DNA of 64,000 nucleotides from Talinum fruticosum (lineage: Eukaryota > Streptophyta > Magnoliopsida > Caryophyllales > Talinaceae): the NCBI GenBank assembly GCA_021018815.1, contig JAITYX010000065.1, forward strand, positions 1,597,001-1,661,000, written 5' to 3'. Position numbers and translations under genes: made by a program. This document shows positions 10,784 to 22,813 of this stretch, piece after piece. Below the pieces are notes generated by a model, which was not told where the DNA came from, did not search any database, and was given only the letters and a program-made list of their open reading frames with translations. The stretch's first letter is position 1. Each line of letters opens with the position of its first letter.

Positions 10784-11935
10784 CTAACTTGTTCTTGAAT
10801 GTCCAACATTGCTCCATATCGTGTCCTCATGTATGGTGGTACTTACGGAATTTTCCTCGCATCCCAATGTTTTGACTGCTTTGTCTGTTTCTAATTCTGT
10901 TCCTATAGGCGACAACTCAATCTTTGCTTTAGATAATAGACGGTCAAGGGCTTGAGCATAAGTAGTATCCATAGGAGGGTAGTCATTATACCGTTAAGGT
11001 TATTGACATCTGCACCTCTACTAGTATTGCCTTGATTAGAGGTTTTCTTGTGCTTGGATTGATAATTACCTATATCTAGCCTCGAATTTTGTGGTCGTGG
11101 CCGATAACTCTTCTTCTATCAGCATGCCTGCATCTCTATAGGCCGTGAAGCTCATAAATGGTAGGAATTTATGATGTCTGGTTATAAGCAAGCCGAAAGT
11201 TCTTGATGATAATTCTAACTTGGTCCTTCTTGGAAGGTCGGTCTATTATATAGGCACCCTTTACCCTCCATCTCGGTGAGGAAGTCGGTAAAGTTCTCTT
11301 TCTTCCCTTGTTTAATCAACTCCATGTATGTAAGAGTAACAGGAAGATAAATGTTATAGGAGTATTGGTGTAGATACTCCTTACACGTAATATTCCAGCT
11401 TGGTGACCTTGCGTGGGTCAACCGCATTATACAACTTTATTACATCACTGTCAAATGTCCATGGGAAGATGATGTCATAAGTGTCTTCAGGTACATTTTT
11501 AAGAGTCATTGCTCCTAAGAAGTTACGAACATGGTGATGGGGATTTTCAAAACCATGAAACTCGAGGTCGGGCATGGTAAAGTTCGGAGGTAACTTCCTT
11601 TAGGGATTGAAGTGAATCTTGTGATATCAAAGTAGCAACTCTTGAATATGGAGGATTCCCTTAACATTTGTTCTATTTGATCTATGCATGGATCGGACTT
11701 AGGCTTAAGCTTGGGACTAGGTTCTGAGTAGGTTCCGGATCGGGTGGAGGTCGAGCTTCTTTTTCACCATTGTTTTTATTATCCTAGAGTCTTTCGGATG
11801 AATGCAAGAGTTTTAGATATGGACTCTATCTTTTTGTCTTAGGCCTTAATTCAGGCTTCCAACTTGGTTGAGGATTCATTGAGCAAAGTAATGACAGGAG
11901 ATTATTTTATTCCTCCGTCCATTGAGGGGAATTGT
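10784..11935 (-). pseudogene. gag: T1 Tat-like gag
   Basis: On the minus strand, a coiled-coil-like N-terminus (KLEARIKAQDKKIESISK with breaks, about 11,820-11,900) precedes the retrotransposon gag core LEFHGFENPHHHVRNFLGAM (11,500-11,570), which matches the 'GxxDPxxHxxxF' gag signature. ITCKEYLHQYSYNI and LIKQGKKENFTDFLTEMEGK follow at 11,215-11,427. The C-terminal part (10784-10972) continues in another frame. The stretch 10261-10783 between gag and protease has no long frame and is probably a decayed gag tail. Several stops and frameshifts are present. The frame at 11997-12188 lies upstream and is not clearly gag. Confidence 0.75.
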
Positions 11936-12357
11936 TTTTGGGTACTATCCTAAGACGAAAGATTAACCGAACCGGTGTTGTGTGCAATGACGTTGGTCAC
12001 ACCGGTGTAGATCGAGATGTCGCGCGACGGGAAGAGGTAGTGGACTTATTTCCGAGGCGTTCTAACCTTTTGAAGCTTGGATTCCGAGAAAACTCAATAG
12101 CGGAAGGCTTCCTTATTCTGCAAAGCACAAAGGATAACCGCTTAGGACCATGTGTAGGAGCACCAACTTTTGGGAGGAAGGGACTCAAGTGTAAGACCCG
12201 AAAAACTAAAAAAAGAATGCTTTTTGTTTAGATGCACTTAAGAAATGCAAAACAATTGAAATGAAATGTAATGATGCAAATGACTTAGTTTGGCATTTTT
12301 TTAATTTGGCTAAATGCAAAATTGAATGCATAAATGGACTCACTTAATTTGGGATGA
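11936..12357 (-). other. T1 leader, left segment, with a 65-bp tandem repeat split by A1
   Basis: Upstream of the T1 gag there is no clear gene. The segment 12294-12357 (TTGGCTAAATGCAAAATTG...) recurs at about 29452-29510 just outside the other end of A1. Without A1 these would be adjacent 65-bp direct repeats. Confidence 0.6.
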
Positions 12358-12362
12358 ATTTA
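12358..12362. repeat. Target site duplication of A1 (left copy, ATTTA)
   Basis: ATTTA precedes the LTR start TGGAAGGTTTGC. The partner ATTTA is at 29444-29448. Confidence 0.8.
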
Positions 12363-13717
12363 TGGAAGGTTTGCTCGTGGAGAATCTAAGTCACCGTAGA
12401 GAGGGGGTGAATAGGGTGGTGAAGAAAATTAAACGATTTTTGCAACAAATTAGCAAAACAAGTAAATTCTAAGTCTAGATTGGACTTAGAAAAGTGATAA
12501 CACGATTTACATGGAAACCCTCTTGGGGCAGAAAACCATGGACAGTGCTAGTCCGAGCACCAAGTCAAATCCGCTATTTTGAATCCACAAAATACAAGGA
12601 CCGACTATACTAGAATTGCTCCCTTAAACAATTCCTTACAATGTTTTCCTAGACTCAAAAGTTCCCTTATCTAATCTACTACTTCTTGACTGAGGTAACC
12701 TTTACAATCGGGGACAACCGAGCTGAGTTAACCCTTAGAACTCAGTCAAGGGACCTTACTCGAAAGTAAGAAAAGAATATGACTCGATTATAAGACTTTC
12801 TTCACAACTAAGAAAATATTAAATACAAACTTGGAGTTATAAGTAGAAGATTGAATAAGAATGAAAACAATAACGTTTGCTCAAGTAATGTGGTCAGCAT
12901 CTTCTAGTCTTGTGAGGTGGCTTCTATTTATATCCAACCAGGCAAAGTGACCGTTGAGTCTTGGTTCTAGACAGAAGCCTTTACTAGCTGTTTTAACGGC
13001 TCTTCCGAGTCACTCGTAAAAGATCCATTGGGATGTGGACATTGTGCAATGGCTCTTGGCTCTAAAAGATGGTCCAATCACTTGGTGATGACTCGAAAGT
13101 TGTGGTGGAAACAACCGTTAAGCCTAGAGATAGAGTTTTCCAGCTTTGGAAACACTCAACCGTAACACTGTGTCCGAGCCATATCCAAAATTGGGTAAAA
13201 CTTATCTCGTTGGTGTTTGACAGACTAAAAGCCGGTTAATTTTGTATTTCAAAAAATGAGTTAGGTTTGTTTGAATAAACTACAAAAGAAAACCACATTG
13301 GTTCTTAAAGTATAAAATACTTTGGTCTAAGATTATGCATAGATAATAATTAAATTAGAACAATTAAATGCTTAATTATCTCGTGGTTTAAAAAATGGAA
13401 TTTTCCGAGTCTAATATTCGATATACTCAAATTCCATCTGAGTCAATCCTAAGGATTATCAAGTGGAGAGGGAAAAATATCGTAGTATAACAACTTGATC
13501 TCGGTTAAATAGTTCTCAAGGAAATAAACCGACTTAGAATAAGGAATTAACACTCGTAATTCTCTTTGCGTTGAAATACACAATCAGTACTCGAATAAAA
13601 GTGTTATAGAAATTATTTGAGAATGCAATAGTTCCGAGTGATGTCCGAGTGAGTCGAAACATCGGTGTAGGAGATATGCAATAAGGTTCTTTTCGAGTCA
13701 GTCGTAACGTAATGAAA

Positions 13718-13722
13718 ACTTA
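13718..13722. repeat. Target site duplication of the solo LTR (ACTTA, partner 14679-14683)
   Basis: GAAAACTTA precedes the solo LTR and ACTTACACACGAG follows it. The sister LTR of A1 (about 29,320) reads GAAAACTTACACATGAG without insertion, which proves the duplication. Confidence 0.95.
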
Positions 13723-14678
13723 TGAAGACTCGGACTTTGCATGAAAAACATTCTAAGTACTATCAAGGAATCAAGTACAAACTTCATCTCTTGTAAGTTT
13801 TGATTTCAAGTCATTCTAAGTGCTATAGAAACTTTTATGAGTGATATAGAAATTTTTCTGAACGATACGTAACCTTCTCCGAGTGTTACGTAAACTATTG
13901 CCTATGTTTTCATTTGATTTTGACTGACTCAAAAGCATACTCTTACTCGTCTTTTCACATTTGTAGTTTTAAGTCACTCGGACAACCCTCGGATTTATCA
14001 CATGTTCAAGCACTCACTCTAACACGTTTAAACTTAGGTCCGAGTCCGTATTCCAAGTTCAGGTAAATTACTACATTAATTTATCTCTTCTAGTCAGCTT
14101 GTGTTGTTTGAACTTTATCTCGGTTAGATCAAGCACTCTTACTCCGATATTCTTTATCTAACTTGATCTTTCTCCGGATAGACTTAGATGGAATTTGAGT
14201 ATAACGAATATTAGACTTAGAAAATTTCATTCCTTTCGACTCATATAATTATGCACTCAATTATCTTAATTAAATTATTATCTATGTCTAATCATTGGAC
14301 CAAAGTATTTTATACTTTGAGAACCAAAATTAATTTACTTTTGTAGGTTATTTAAACGAGGTTATCCTACTTTTGAACTACAAAAGTAACCTAGGTTTCA
14401 AGATGTCAAATCGCCCGCAGACAAGGCTTTTTCTACTTCCGACCAAGGCCCAAAACCTATGTCGTGGTTGTCTGTTTCCAAAACTGGAAATCTTCAACGC
14501 TAAACTCAACGGTGGTTTCCACGTAAATTCCGAGGTCATACTTTTCCGAGTCCAATCTAGACTCGCACAGTCTTAAAATTTATTTTAAACTTTAATCTTC
14601 CATTTATTGTTCAAATTTCGTCATCACCCTATTCACCCCCTTCTAGGGTGATTGATTCTCTCCAAGAGCGCACCTTCA
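13723..14678 (+). mobile_element. Solo LTR of the A family inserted in the A1 LTR, opposite orientation
   Basis: The 956-bp sequence starts TGAAGACTCGGACTTTGCATG and ends GAGCGCACCTTCA, the same termini as the A2 LTRs. It has no internal region. It is shorter than the A2 LTRs (about 1.52 kb) and so has internal deletions. Its orientation is plus, while A1 is minus. Confidence 0.93.
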
Positions 14679-14799
14679 ACTTACACACGAGTTTTTATAG
14701 TACTCGAATGACTTGAAATCAAAATTTAAGAGAGATACGATTTATACCTGAGTCTTCATGTAATACTCATAATGACTTGGAGTTAGAAACTAGTATTCA

Positions 14800-14811
14800 A
14801 TCTCCCCTTTT
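14800..14811 (-). other. A1 polypurine tract
   Basis: On the minus strand it reads AAAAGGGGAGAT directly before the 3' LTR. The same string borders the 3' LTRs of A2 and A3. Confidence 0.85.
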
Positions 14812-15199
14812 GATGAAAGAAATTCCACACTTAGAATCTTGTTAGTGCGAGACATGAGTTTTCATTTTTAATGATCAAAACATATCAATGCGAAGAGTGA
14901 CGGATGAGAGGCATTCCATACTATACAACATCACTCGTAATAGCTTATGTGGAAAATAAATCGAGCAAGGAAATGAATAGATTATATCGTAGAAGAAAGG
15001 TAAGAAGAAATATCTAATTCGAAACATGTAACTCGTAAATAACTCGTTCGTAAAAAATTCATTCATTCATTGCTCAAAAAAAAAAAAAAGAAAGAGTAAG
15101 CTCCCCTAAACACAACATTAAGTTTTCTATATTCTCTCCCCTAGCATTTCATCAAAAAGAGGGAATAAAATGGCAAAAAATACACTTGATGTTGGACAA

Positions 15200-16790
15200 A
15201 AAAATTAAGAGGAGGGGGCGTGCTGTCGAGAAGAGGAGGGACGAGCAAGCAGGCTAGGCGTTGATATGCTTGGGAGGAGGTGGATGATCGCGGCGGCGGA
15301 AGCACAGTGGATGTCCGAAAGTTACTCCGTCCTGGTTTTGAGAGCTAGAGGTATATCTTCCTCGTGCTCATCCTCTTGGAAGACAGATGAGGGAGGTGCT
15401 TCGACTTAGCAGCAGAGTGGACTCGACCAATGTCTCCAACTTCTTCCGACCCACTCAGATTGAGGTCCGAGGAGATCGGCTCCGGTTCAGGAGCTGCTAC
15501 ACCATGGCCCTCGAGTTGAGTGGCCTCTTCTTTTCTTTCTCCTCTTCCTTCTCCTCCTCAGTCGGGCTGCTTCAGCCTTCTTCTTCTACCTCAGCCGAGG
15601 TAGTCTTCACTGGGTCGGAGGACTCCTCGAAGTATCCGAAGTTTCGGGTTCCGGGCAGCCTTGGATCCGCATTCTAGAAGAAGTTGGAGATGCTCGTGCC
15701 GCTCGTTAATGATGCCCTTGAACTCTATCAACATATCATGGTTCTCCTCAATCCGAGACTCGCCCGGTCTTCGGTTGATAATCGAGCCTTGAAGAACATT
15801 TTTGAGAGAGCGGAGGGCGTCTCGAAGTTCTTCGGACACGTAAGAAATTTTGTCTACCAATACGGTAAACATAGCAACAGAGGTTGAAGGAGGTGGTTGA
15901 GAAGTAGAGGGACCAGTAGAGGGAGGAGGAAGTGGTAGAAGAGTTTGAGTCCGAGTGGGAGGGGGTGAAGGAGGTTTCAACCTAGACCCATGGACCCGCA
16001 CACCGGGCTTGACTTCCTGGTACCCCTAGCCCATAAGCTCCTTTCGCCAACCAGAATGGCATCCTCAAAAATGACATTTAGATCCGAGGGGAGAGTAATC
16101 TTAAACTGTTTGAAAACAAACGTTAAGAGAGCTCTAAAGGGAAAAGGGACGGATTTTTAGACCGAGCCGGCACGAAGCCCATATGATCAATAATGAAAGG
16201 AAAGAGGTCTACATCGTAGCCCTCTAGAATGTCAAACATGGCTTTGAGAATCTTGGAGTTTGGATTCTCCTTGCTAAATAATGAGAAAAGAAGGTTCTCA
16301 TCGGAATGAAACAAAGCAGACCTTGCCTTAGATTTCATCTCGAGTCACAAAGAGTTCTTTCGTGACTCGGTACTTCTTTGGCATATTTTTCAAAGAAGTC
16401 ATCTCGCGACTTCCATGAAAGGAATAGGATTAGAGTTGAGAAAGAGAGAAGAAGCTTTGAAAATTTTTCGAAGGAGAGGGAGGTTAATACAAACGATCTT
16501 CCCTTGTACTTTTGAGGTGATGACACCCTTAGAATGGGACATGTTTGAATAGAACTCTGCGGTGAGTTCTGGATAGATGAAATCATTGAAACACAAATAA
16601 TTGTAGACTCTAGTGTCTCGAATGTGTTTTAACCACAAAAACGATGTGGTTTGGAAGAACTTGTCATCCAACGTAAAGTGTTGGGTGACAAAGATTTTCG
16701 AGGGGTTAGAGGTACCCTCTTAAGGAGTTTTAGTGCGTGGCTTTTGGTAGCAGACCCCAATAAATCACGTGTTGAACCTCTTTTAGGCAT
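15200..16790 (-). pseudogene. A1 ORF3, extra ORF downstream of RNase H
   Basis: The start ATG at 16790 reads MPKRGSTRDLLGSATKS. After frameshifts the conserved middle reads DDKFFQTTSFLWLKHI and YNYLCFNDFIYPELTAEFY (16399-16671), then LKAMFDILEGYDVDLFPFI (16123-16338). A Pro-rich linker is followed by a helical segment FTVLVDKISYVSEELRDALR (15591-16001) and an acidic tail. The same order of segments occurs in A2 and A3. No signal peptide or membrane helix is evident. The position corresponds to the env-like ORF of SIRE elements. The 'YPEL...FY' region loosely resembles the putative plant transposon protein domain; this is recalled, not searched. Function is unknown. Confidence 0.7.
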
Positions 16791-16949
16791 GGTAAGATTT
16801 TTTGAGAAATAGAGAGGACACAAGAGAGTAAAGAGAGAGAGAGCGCTTAGAATTCAAAGTGAGAGAGAGAATGCGAGTGAGCAAGACTTCTTAGAGTGGA
16901 GATCAAGAAGGCAAGTGAGTAAAGTAAAGAAATGAAGGTAAAGGGATGA

Positions 16950-16958
16950 TATTTATAG
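16950..16958 (-). promoter_or_regulatory. TATA-like box upstream of A1 ORF3
   Basis: The minus strand reads CTATAAATA, about 160 bp before the ORF3 ATG, followed by a purine/pyrimidine-biased leader. The same box is found upstream of ORF3 in A3 and, with one change, in A2. Confidence 0.5.
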
Positions 16959-17399
16959 CGAAAAGAAGTGACACTTGGCCTTCGGTCCGACCTGAAGCTC
17001 TAATGGCAGTATCAAATGGGTGTGACATTCTCCTCTTCAATGGCTAGAATTCTAACAACTTTTCTTCCAATGGCTAGTTTTCTCCGATCGAAATGGGCGC
17101 CAAAGAGAGATAGAGAGAAGAAAGACTTTTCGAAAATATTTATGAAATTCTCCATTTATCTAGAGATAATTCCGGATGTTTGATGTCCATTTTGCTCAAA
17201 AACCGAGTCCGACTTAGTATGGTTTCCGAGTGACTCGTAACACTCGGAGACCTAATAACTCATAGCCTCGGCTTCACTCGGTCAACCGATCCATTTGTTA
17301 TTAAAACAAAGCGTACAACACATAATTATGCAAGGATAATTCACTTAGAAATCACATAATCATGTATTAATCATACCAAGCTCATTCCTAATAATGAAA

Positions 17400-18760
17400 A
17401 AACTGATCTTCACTAAGTGGCTTAGCGAAAATATCAGCTAACCGAAATTTCTTAGGAATGAATTCAAGTTCAATATCGCCTTTCTCGAATGGTCTCTCGA
17501 AAATGATACATGGCCTCAATATGCTTTGTTTTTTAGTGTTGAACCGGATTCTTGGTAATGCTTATTGCACTTTGATTGTCAAACTTGATTGGGATAGATT
17601 TGAATGATAACCCTAGATCCTTCAAGTGTCTGCTTGATCCACGGAATCCGAGCACAGCAAGCTCCAACCGCAATGTACTCGGCTTCGGCAGCTTGATAGA
17701 GCAACAGAATTTTGTTTCTTTGTGTGATAGGAGATGAGGGATTGATCCGTAAATGGGCATGCTCCCGATGTGCTCTTTCTAAACTTTGTATCCAACATAA
17801 TTAGCATCCGAGTATCCAATGAGAGTCGGCTTCGAGTCTTTGAAAACCATAGACCACGATTCTCGAGTCCTTGCAAGATATCTAAAATTCTCTTCACCAC
17901 GAGTGAGCTGTGATTCTTTTGGATTAGCTTGAAATCTTGAACAAAGGCGGACATCGAACATGATATCTAGCCTATTAGATATGAGATAAAGTAGAGATCC
18001 GATCATACCTCTGTAGAATTTTTGATCTACAACTTTACCTTTCTCATCTCGAGTCCAGTTTCTTTAACTAAAAACTCTTAACATAGGGTTTCATTAGTAG
18101 TTCCAAAAATAATATCATCAACATAAATCTAAGCGATAAGAAAATCTTTCCCCTTGGTTTTTATGAAAAGAGTTTTATCAATCCGAGCTCTTTTGAAATC
18201 ATTTTAAACCAAGAAACCGCTTAGTCTTTCATACAAAGCTCTAAGAGCTTATTTAAGACCATATAAAGCTTTTTACAATTTGAAAACATAATTTGAAAAT
18301 TCCGAGTTTTCAAATCCAGGGGTTGCTGAACATAGACTTCTTCTTGTATGAAACCATTCAGAAAAGAACATTTGACATCCATTTGAAAGCTTCATATTCG
18401 TGTTAGATGCAAATGCCAACAAGATTTTGATTGCCTCAATCCTAGCAATAGGTGCAAAGGTTTCCCCACAATCAATTCCTTCCTCTTGATTGTAACCCCG
18501 GGCAACAAGTCTAGCCTTATTTCTAACTACCCACTCTTCCTCATCCAGTTTGTTCTTAAAAATCCATTTGGTTCCTATGACTGGGTGGTTAGATGGTCGT
18601 TTGGTCGAGTCCGGACTTGGTTTATTTCAAATTGATTGAGCTCTTTTTGCATGGCCTCTACCCATTTAGGTTCATTTAGGGCTTCTAGTGCATTTTTGGT
18701 TCTGTTAATGATATGAATGTAGAAAATGCACATAGATTATGCAAAGAAGATCCAGTTCTT
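17400..18760 (-). pseudogene. RT: A1 reverse transcriptase and RNase H
   Basis: The RT begins near 18,700 (EALNEPKWVEAM). It retains [20 protein letters not shown] with a break and a YVDDIIF catalytic box near 18,110-18,127, which is preceded by an in-frame stop. RNase H is recognisable from YSDANYVGYKV (about 17,800), AEAEYIAVGACCARIPWIKQ and KFDNQSAISITKNPVQH (17,533-17,640). The end near 17,400 corresponds to the ADIFTKPLSE motif of the family. Many stops and frameshifts exclude activity. Confidence 0.85.
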
Positions 18761-19015
18761 ACCCCACCCTTGATGTCGAAAGTATGCTTTTAGGTGGGTG
18801 GCTGGATATATTGAAAGCTTTATATGTCCTTTGATTTACCAAGTTTGTTTGTTGAACAGGCTGATCTTCAATTGGTTGATCTTGCTGAGTCTCATTGACT
18901 TATTCTTTAGTATTATGAGATGGTTCTCGAGTTTGTTCGATCCGAGTCATACATTATGAGTTGCTCAATTTTAAGTTGCCTCCGTAATTATATTTTGACT
19001 CTTTCGAACTCGACT

Positions 19016-19573
19016 TCAAGCAAGGTCGTCTTCATCTCTATTAAGTCCGAGATCCGAGTATGTGGACTCACTTAACCTACCAAGATCAATTTCATCAAAG
19101 ACAACGTGGATATTTTCTTCCACTTTATTAGTTCTTTTGTTAAAAACTTGATAAGCTTTGCTATGAAATGAATAACCCGTAAATATACCTTCATCCGACC
19201 TAGCATCAAACTTAGCCGGACACTCCTTACCATTGTTGTGGACAAAACACTTACACCCGAATGGTTTGAAGTAGGAGATGTTGGGTTTTTTCCCGTTGTA
19301 AAGCTCGTAGTTTGTTTTCTTCAAGACAGTCCGATGAGGCATCTCGCTGAGTGTGTAATTTGTCGTGTTGATCGCCTCGTGCCAAAAATAGTAAGGTAGA
19401 TCATTTTTAATCATCATAGTCCTTCCTATTTCTTCAAGAGTTCTGTTCTTTCTCTCTACTACTCCATTCTGTTGAGGAGTTCTTCGTGGAGAAAAGTTGT
19501 GAGAGATCTCATTCATGTCACGAAGTCTACAAATTCTAAGTAATCGAACTCCCTTCAATGGTCGGCTCGAATC
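19016..19573 (-). pseudogene. IN: A1 integrase, C-terminal part, separated by G2
   Basis: The minus-strand frame (its first residues derive from the junction at 19,573-19,585) contains RRTPQQNGVVERKNRTLEE, with the last catalytic Glu, then YYFWHEAINTTNYTLSEMPH and KPFGCKCFVHNNGKECPAKF, a typical copia integrase C-terminus. The upstream part of the same domain lies beyond G2 at 26083-26520. The catalytic core is thus split by a 6.5-kb insertion between the Asp residues and the Glu. Confidence 0.9.
19569..19573. repeat. Target site duplication of G2 (GAATC, partner 26078-26082)
   Basis: CTCGAATC borders the left LTR end and GTTATAGAATC the right end. The A-family integrase sequence resumes on both sides. 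Confidence 0.9.
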
Positions 19574-22560
19574 AGTAATACCCAAAAACTTAAGATGCTT
19601 GCTAGGTAATGAACTAAATTATTAAAAGTTAAGTTAAAAATTCAAAATTATTTAATTAAGTGAATTAGAATTTTTACCAAGTCGGAATTAAAACCCGAGG
19701 ATTGAAACCCAAGCGTGGGCTAGCTAAAATGGGCTTGTGAAATATTTTGAGCCCAATTCACTTGAAAGCCAAAACTAGAAATTAAAATAAAAAGAAAAGA
19801 AAATGCGAAATGGGAAGGATAGCTGGCTGGATTTAGAGGAGCTGGTAAAGAGATGAGGGTTAGAGGAGGATTAGTGGCATTTTTGGCAGTAAATAAGCAA
19901 GAGAGAGAAAGGGGTCCAATGGGGTTTTAAGAAGAAAATTACCGAGGTGTTGATTATAGGAAGGAAAGAGGAAATTGAAGATAGGATTAAGAAATAAGTA
20001 AACAAGGGAGAGAGAAAAAGACTGGAAAACCGAAAAGGAGCAGAAACACGTAAGAGGAGAAATAGGAACGAGGGAACGAAGAAACACGGAACGAAAGAAG
20101 CAAAAGCAGAGCAAAGAGGAAAGAGAGTCCGAGGGAATTAGGAGCGAGAGGAAGAACGAGAGGGTTAAGAGACCCCGAAGCGAGAGGCAAAGAGCGTGAG
20201 AGAGCCCGAGAGCAATTGGGAAGCAGAAATAGGGGTAAGAAGAACGAGGGAGCGAGAACCTAGACAGAAGCGAGGCAGAGAGATGGTGAGGGATTAAGCA
20301 AGAAAAGTGAGAAATCAAGAGACCGAGAAGCGGAATTAGACCGAAAGGGCAGTGAGAGACCGAAAAGAGCAACAACGTTAAAGGCTCGGGAAAGAGAAAC
20401 AGAAGGAAGAAGTAGAGGGTCGGAAATAAGAAGGAAGGGGAAACCGAGAGGAAGAAAGGGAAAGCAAAAACAAAAATGGAACCAAATTCAAAATCTTCAA
20501 AACCAAAATTCTTAGAACCACTAAGAATCTAAGGTGAGTAATCTGAATTCATCCTCTAAAGATAAAATAAGTTAGGTGGATTCAACTTGAAATTGAAGTA
20601 TGAAATTGAAAACCTAAGTTAATTGAAGAAGTTAGAGGCCTAAATTCACGAAATTAGCAACTCACGAATTGAAAAGCATGTTACAAATTTGGTGTCCGAT
20701 TCATGAATTTAGTGATGATTTAGTATTGTTGAGTATGATTAATGCGCTGTATATTGAGAATTTAATGAAATTAGCTTAAATAGAATTAGTGAGAAAAATC
20801 AGCAAATTGAATTAATGATTTAGGTGCAGATTTTCCAAGTAATTTAGCCTGCTATCTCAATTATTGTGAATTCATGTGTAGCCCAAAATTCTTGTAGCTT
20901 CCTGATAATTTATGAGAATTTCCTGTAAATTTTGGTATGTGTTTGATGAGTAGATTGGAACATATGGAATTGTGAGTGAAAATGAGATGTTTTGGGCAAA
21001 ACCGAAACTAATTGAGTAACTGAATTAAGAACTAAAATTTAAGAAGCTATATGGCTAGATTAAGAGATATATAATGATTAAGGAAAGTTATAGAACCATA
21101 AAACCTCCTATGCGCGATATTACGCAATCATGAAAACGATAAGTTCATTGATTAGAAATCCTAATTGATATGTTTATGTGATGATGTATTTATCTTAAAG
21201 TACATCGATTATAAATGACATAAGCATGCCTATATGAGTTGGATTGATCACACTTAAGTTGGAACTTGCTTATGTGAATTGTTAGTTGTGAAAAAGTTAA
21301 GTATGAAGTCTGTTGAGTATGAATTATATGAATTAAGTACATCTCTTCAATAAGTAATAAGAAGATATAAGAAAATATAAACAACTAAAGAAGGGAAAAA
21401 GGATTGTGTTATTGATCTAAGACCCCACAAATTAAAGCTACGAATTGAATTGCTTCCACGAATTTCGATAGTATGCGTCCTTCGTAGTTTGAGGCTTGCC
21501 TCGAGGCCACGAATTATTTTGCCTCGAGGCCACAAATTGTTATGCCTCCAAGAACCGAGTCCACGAATTGTTTTGGCTCCAAGAACTACGTCTTTAGAGT
21601 AGCACATAAATCTTCTTTCCATTCAAAACTAATAATACTTAAAGAATTATGATATTAAGAAACGAATGATTATGCATGATGAACAAGAAAGAAAGAAGTA
21701 ATGATTTATGAAATGCATAATTGAACTCCGAAGAAGAACGAAAAGAAGAATGAATCTTGATTTCATAAGAAATGAATACGATAAGAAGTAAGATATGATT
21801 TACGTGATGAATGCCTTACATGATGAATTATTCTATGACTTACTTGCGTAGAAAGAAGAATGAAGTATGTTTTGATTGAATTCATGAGTAATTGATGTCA
21901 TATGTGCAGCTCGACAAGCTGGTAAGTTTAGTATCTTACATGTCTTCAGACATATATGATGTCAATCGCATGTTATAAATGAATAGTGAACTTGCTTGTG
22001 TTTGTTAATGAATTAATGTGCAAAGTGAAACCAGGTGTTGCGTTTGGGTTATTCACTGGGCTTGTAGAGCTCATGACCTCACCAACATTTAAGGTATAAA
22101 AGTAAGACTCTCAGGAGTGGCTTTTGGCTTTCGTAAATAGCAGATGGATATGAGATGCCTGGACTTACTACATGTTTTTCTCGTATTCTTGTTCCGAAAG
22201 ATGTGCGTAAATTTGATTGTATGTAAACTTAAGTTTTGACTATGAATATAAAAGCCCTATGTGAATACTCCGAGCGTGTGGCTCACTAAGCTTGTCTTGT
22301 TGATACTCCGAGCGTGTGGCTTGTTCGGCTTTATGAATGTTTTTCGTGCAGGGTTAAGGCTTTAAGCCTATAAGATTAGCCATATTACGTAAGAAACTTT
22401 GCCGAAATTTTCCTGAAAACCTTTGAAAACCTCGGAAACACACTTCTCCCAATTAAAGAGAAAACTATTAACCCTAAGTTGAGATCTTAAGTACCTTTAA
22501 GGGTTCCTCTTGGAGAACCCCGGCATATAATACTCCTAGGGTGTGTCTTGGGGTGTTACA
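19574..22560 (+). repeat. G2 5' LTR (2987 bp)
   Basis: It ends GGGGTGTTACA. It contains a strongly purine-biased block (19,870-20,470) whose complement gives long hydrophobic-looking minus frames that are artefacts. Internal repeats occur: GCCTCGAGGCCAC... twice near 21,484-21,540 and ACTCCGAGCGTGTGGCT twice near 22,267 and 22,304. A CTATGTGAATA-type AT-rich element is present but no promoter is called. Confidence 0.9.
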
Positions 22561-22580
22561 AAAATTGTATCGTTGCAAGA
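22561..22580 (+). other. G2 primer binding site, degenerate
   Basis: AAAAATTGTATCGTTGCAAG follows the LTR end and resembles the initiator-Met site ATTGGTATCAGAGC with several changes. The next 230 bp to the gag ATG show no other feature. Confidence 0.5.
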
Positions 22581-22813
22581 ATCCTCCGACGAGTAGATTT
22601 TCCTAGAATCGAGTTTAGGACTTGTGTGATTGCTTATGTGACTAATTGAAATATAAGTATGTGATTTGATTCATAAACCTATGTGCCTATATGTGATTAG
22701 GTGATCTCCTATGGTTTGATTTGTGAATACAAGTGCTTATGTGCTATTCTATGAATCTATGTATACTAATGTAGTGAAGAGTTAATAATGATCCCGTAAC
22801 CTAAATTTGTTAG

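Larger units (their letters stand above)
12363..14799 (-). repeat. A1 3' LTR (contains solo LTR insertion)
   Basis: It begins TGGAAGGTTTGCTCGTGG and ends GTATTCA in plus coordinates. Without the insertion it is about 1.48 kb, similar to the A2 LTRs. A TATA-like string (TCTATTTATAT, minus-strand ATATAAATAGA) lies near 12,925. Confidence 0.9.

Noticed and set aside
15387..15677. Plus-strand frame of 96 codons
   Set aside because: It is antisense to A1 ORF3. The sense strand carries the segments conserved in A2 and A3.
19860..20375. 171-codon minus-strand frame with a hydrophobic Leu/Ser/Phe-rich product
   Set aside because: It is the complement of a purine-rich block in the G2 5' LTR. The matching 3' LTR copy (24,073-24,388) is shifted and broken, so no protein is conserved.
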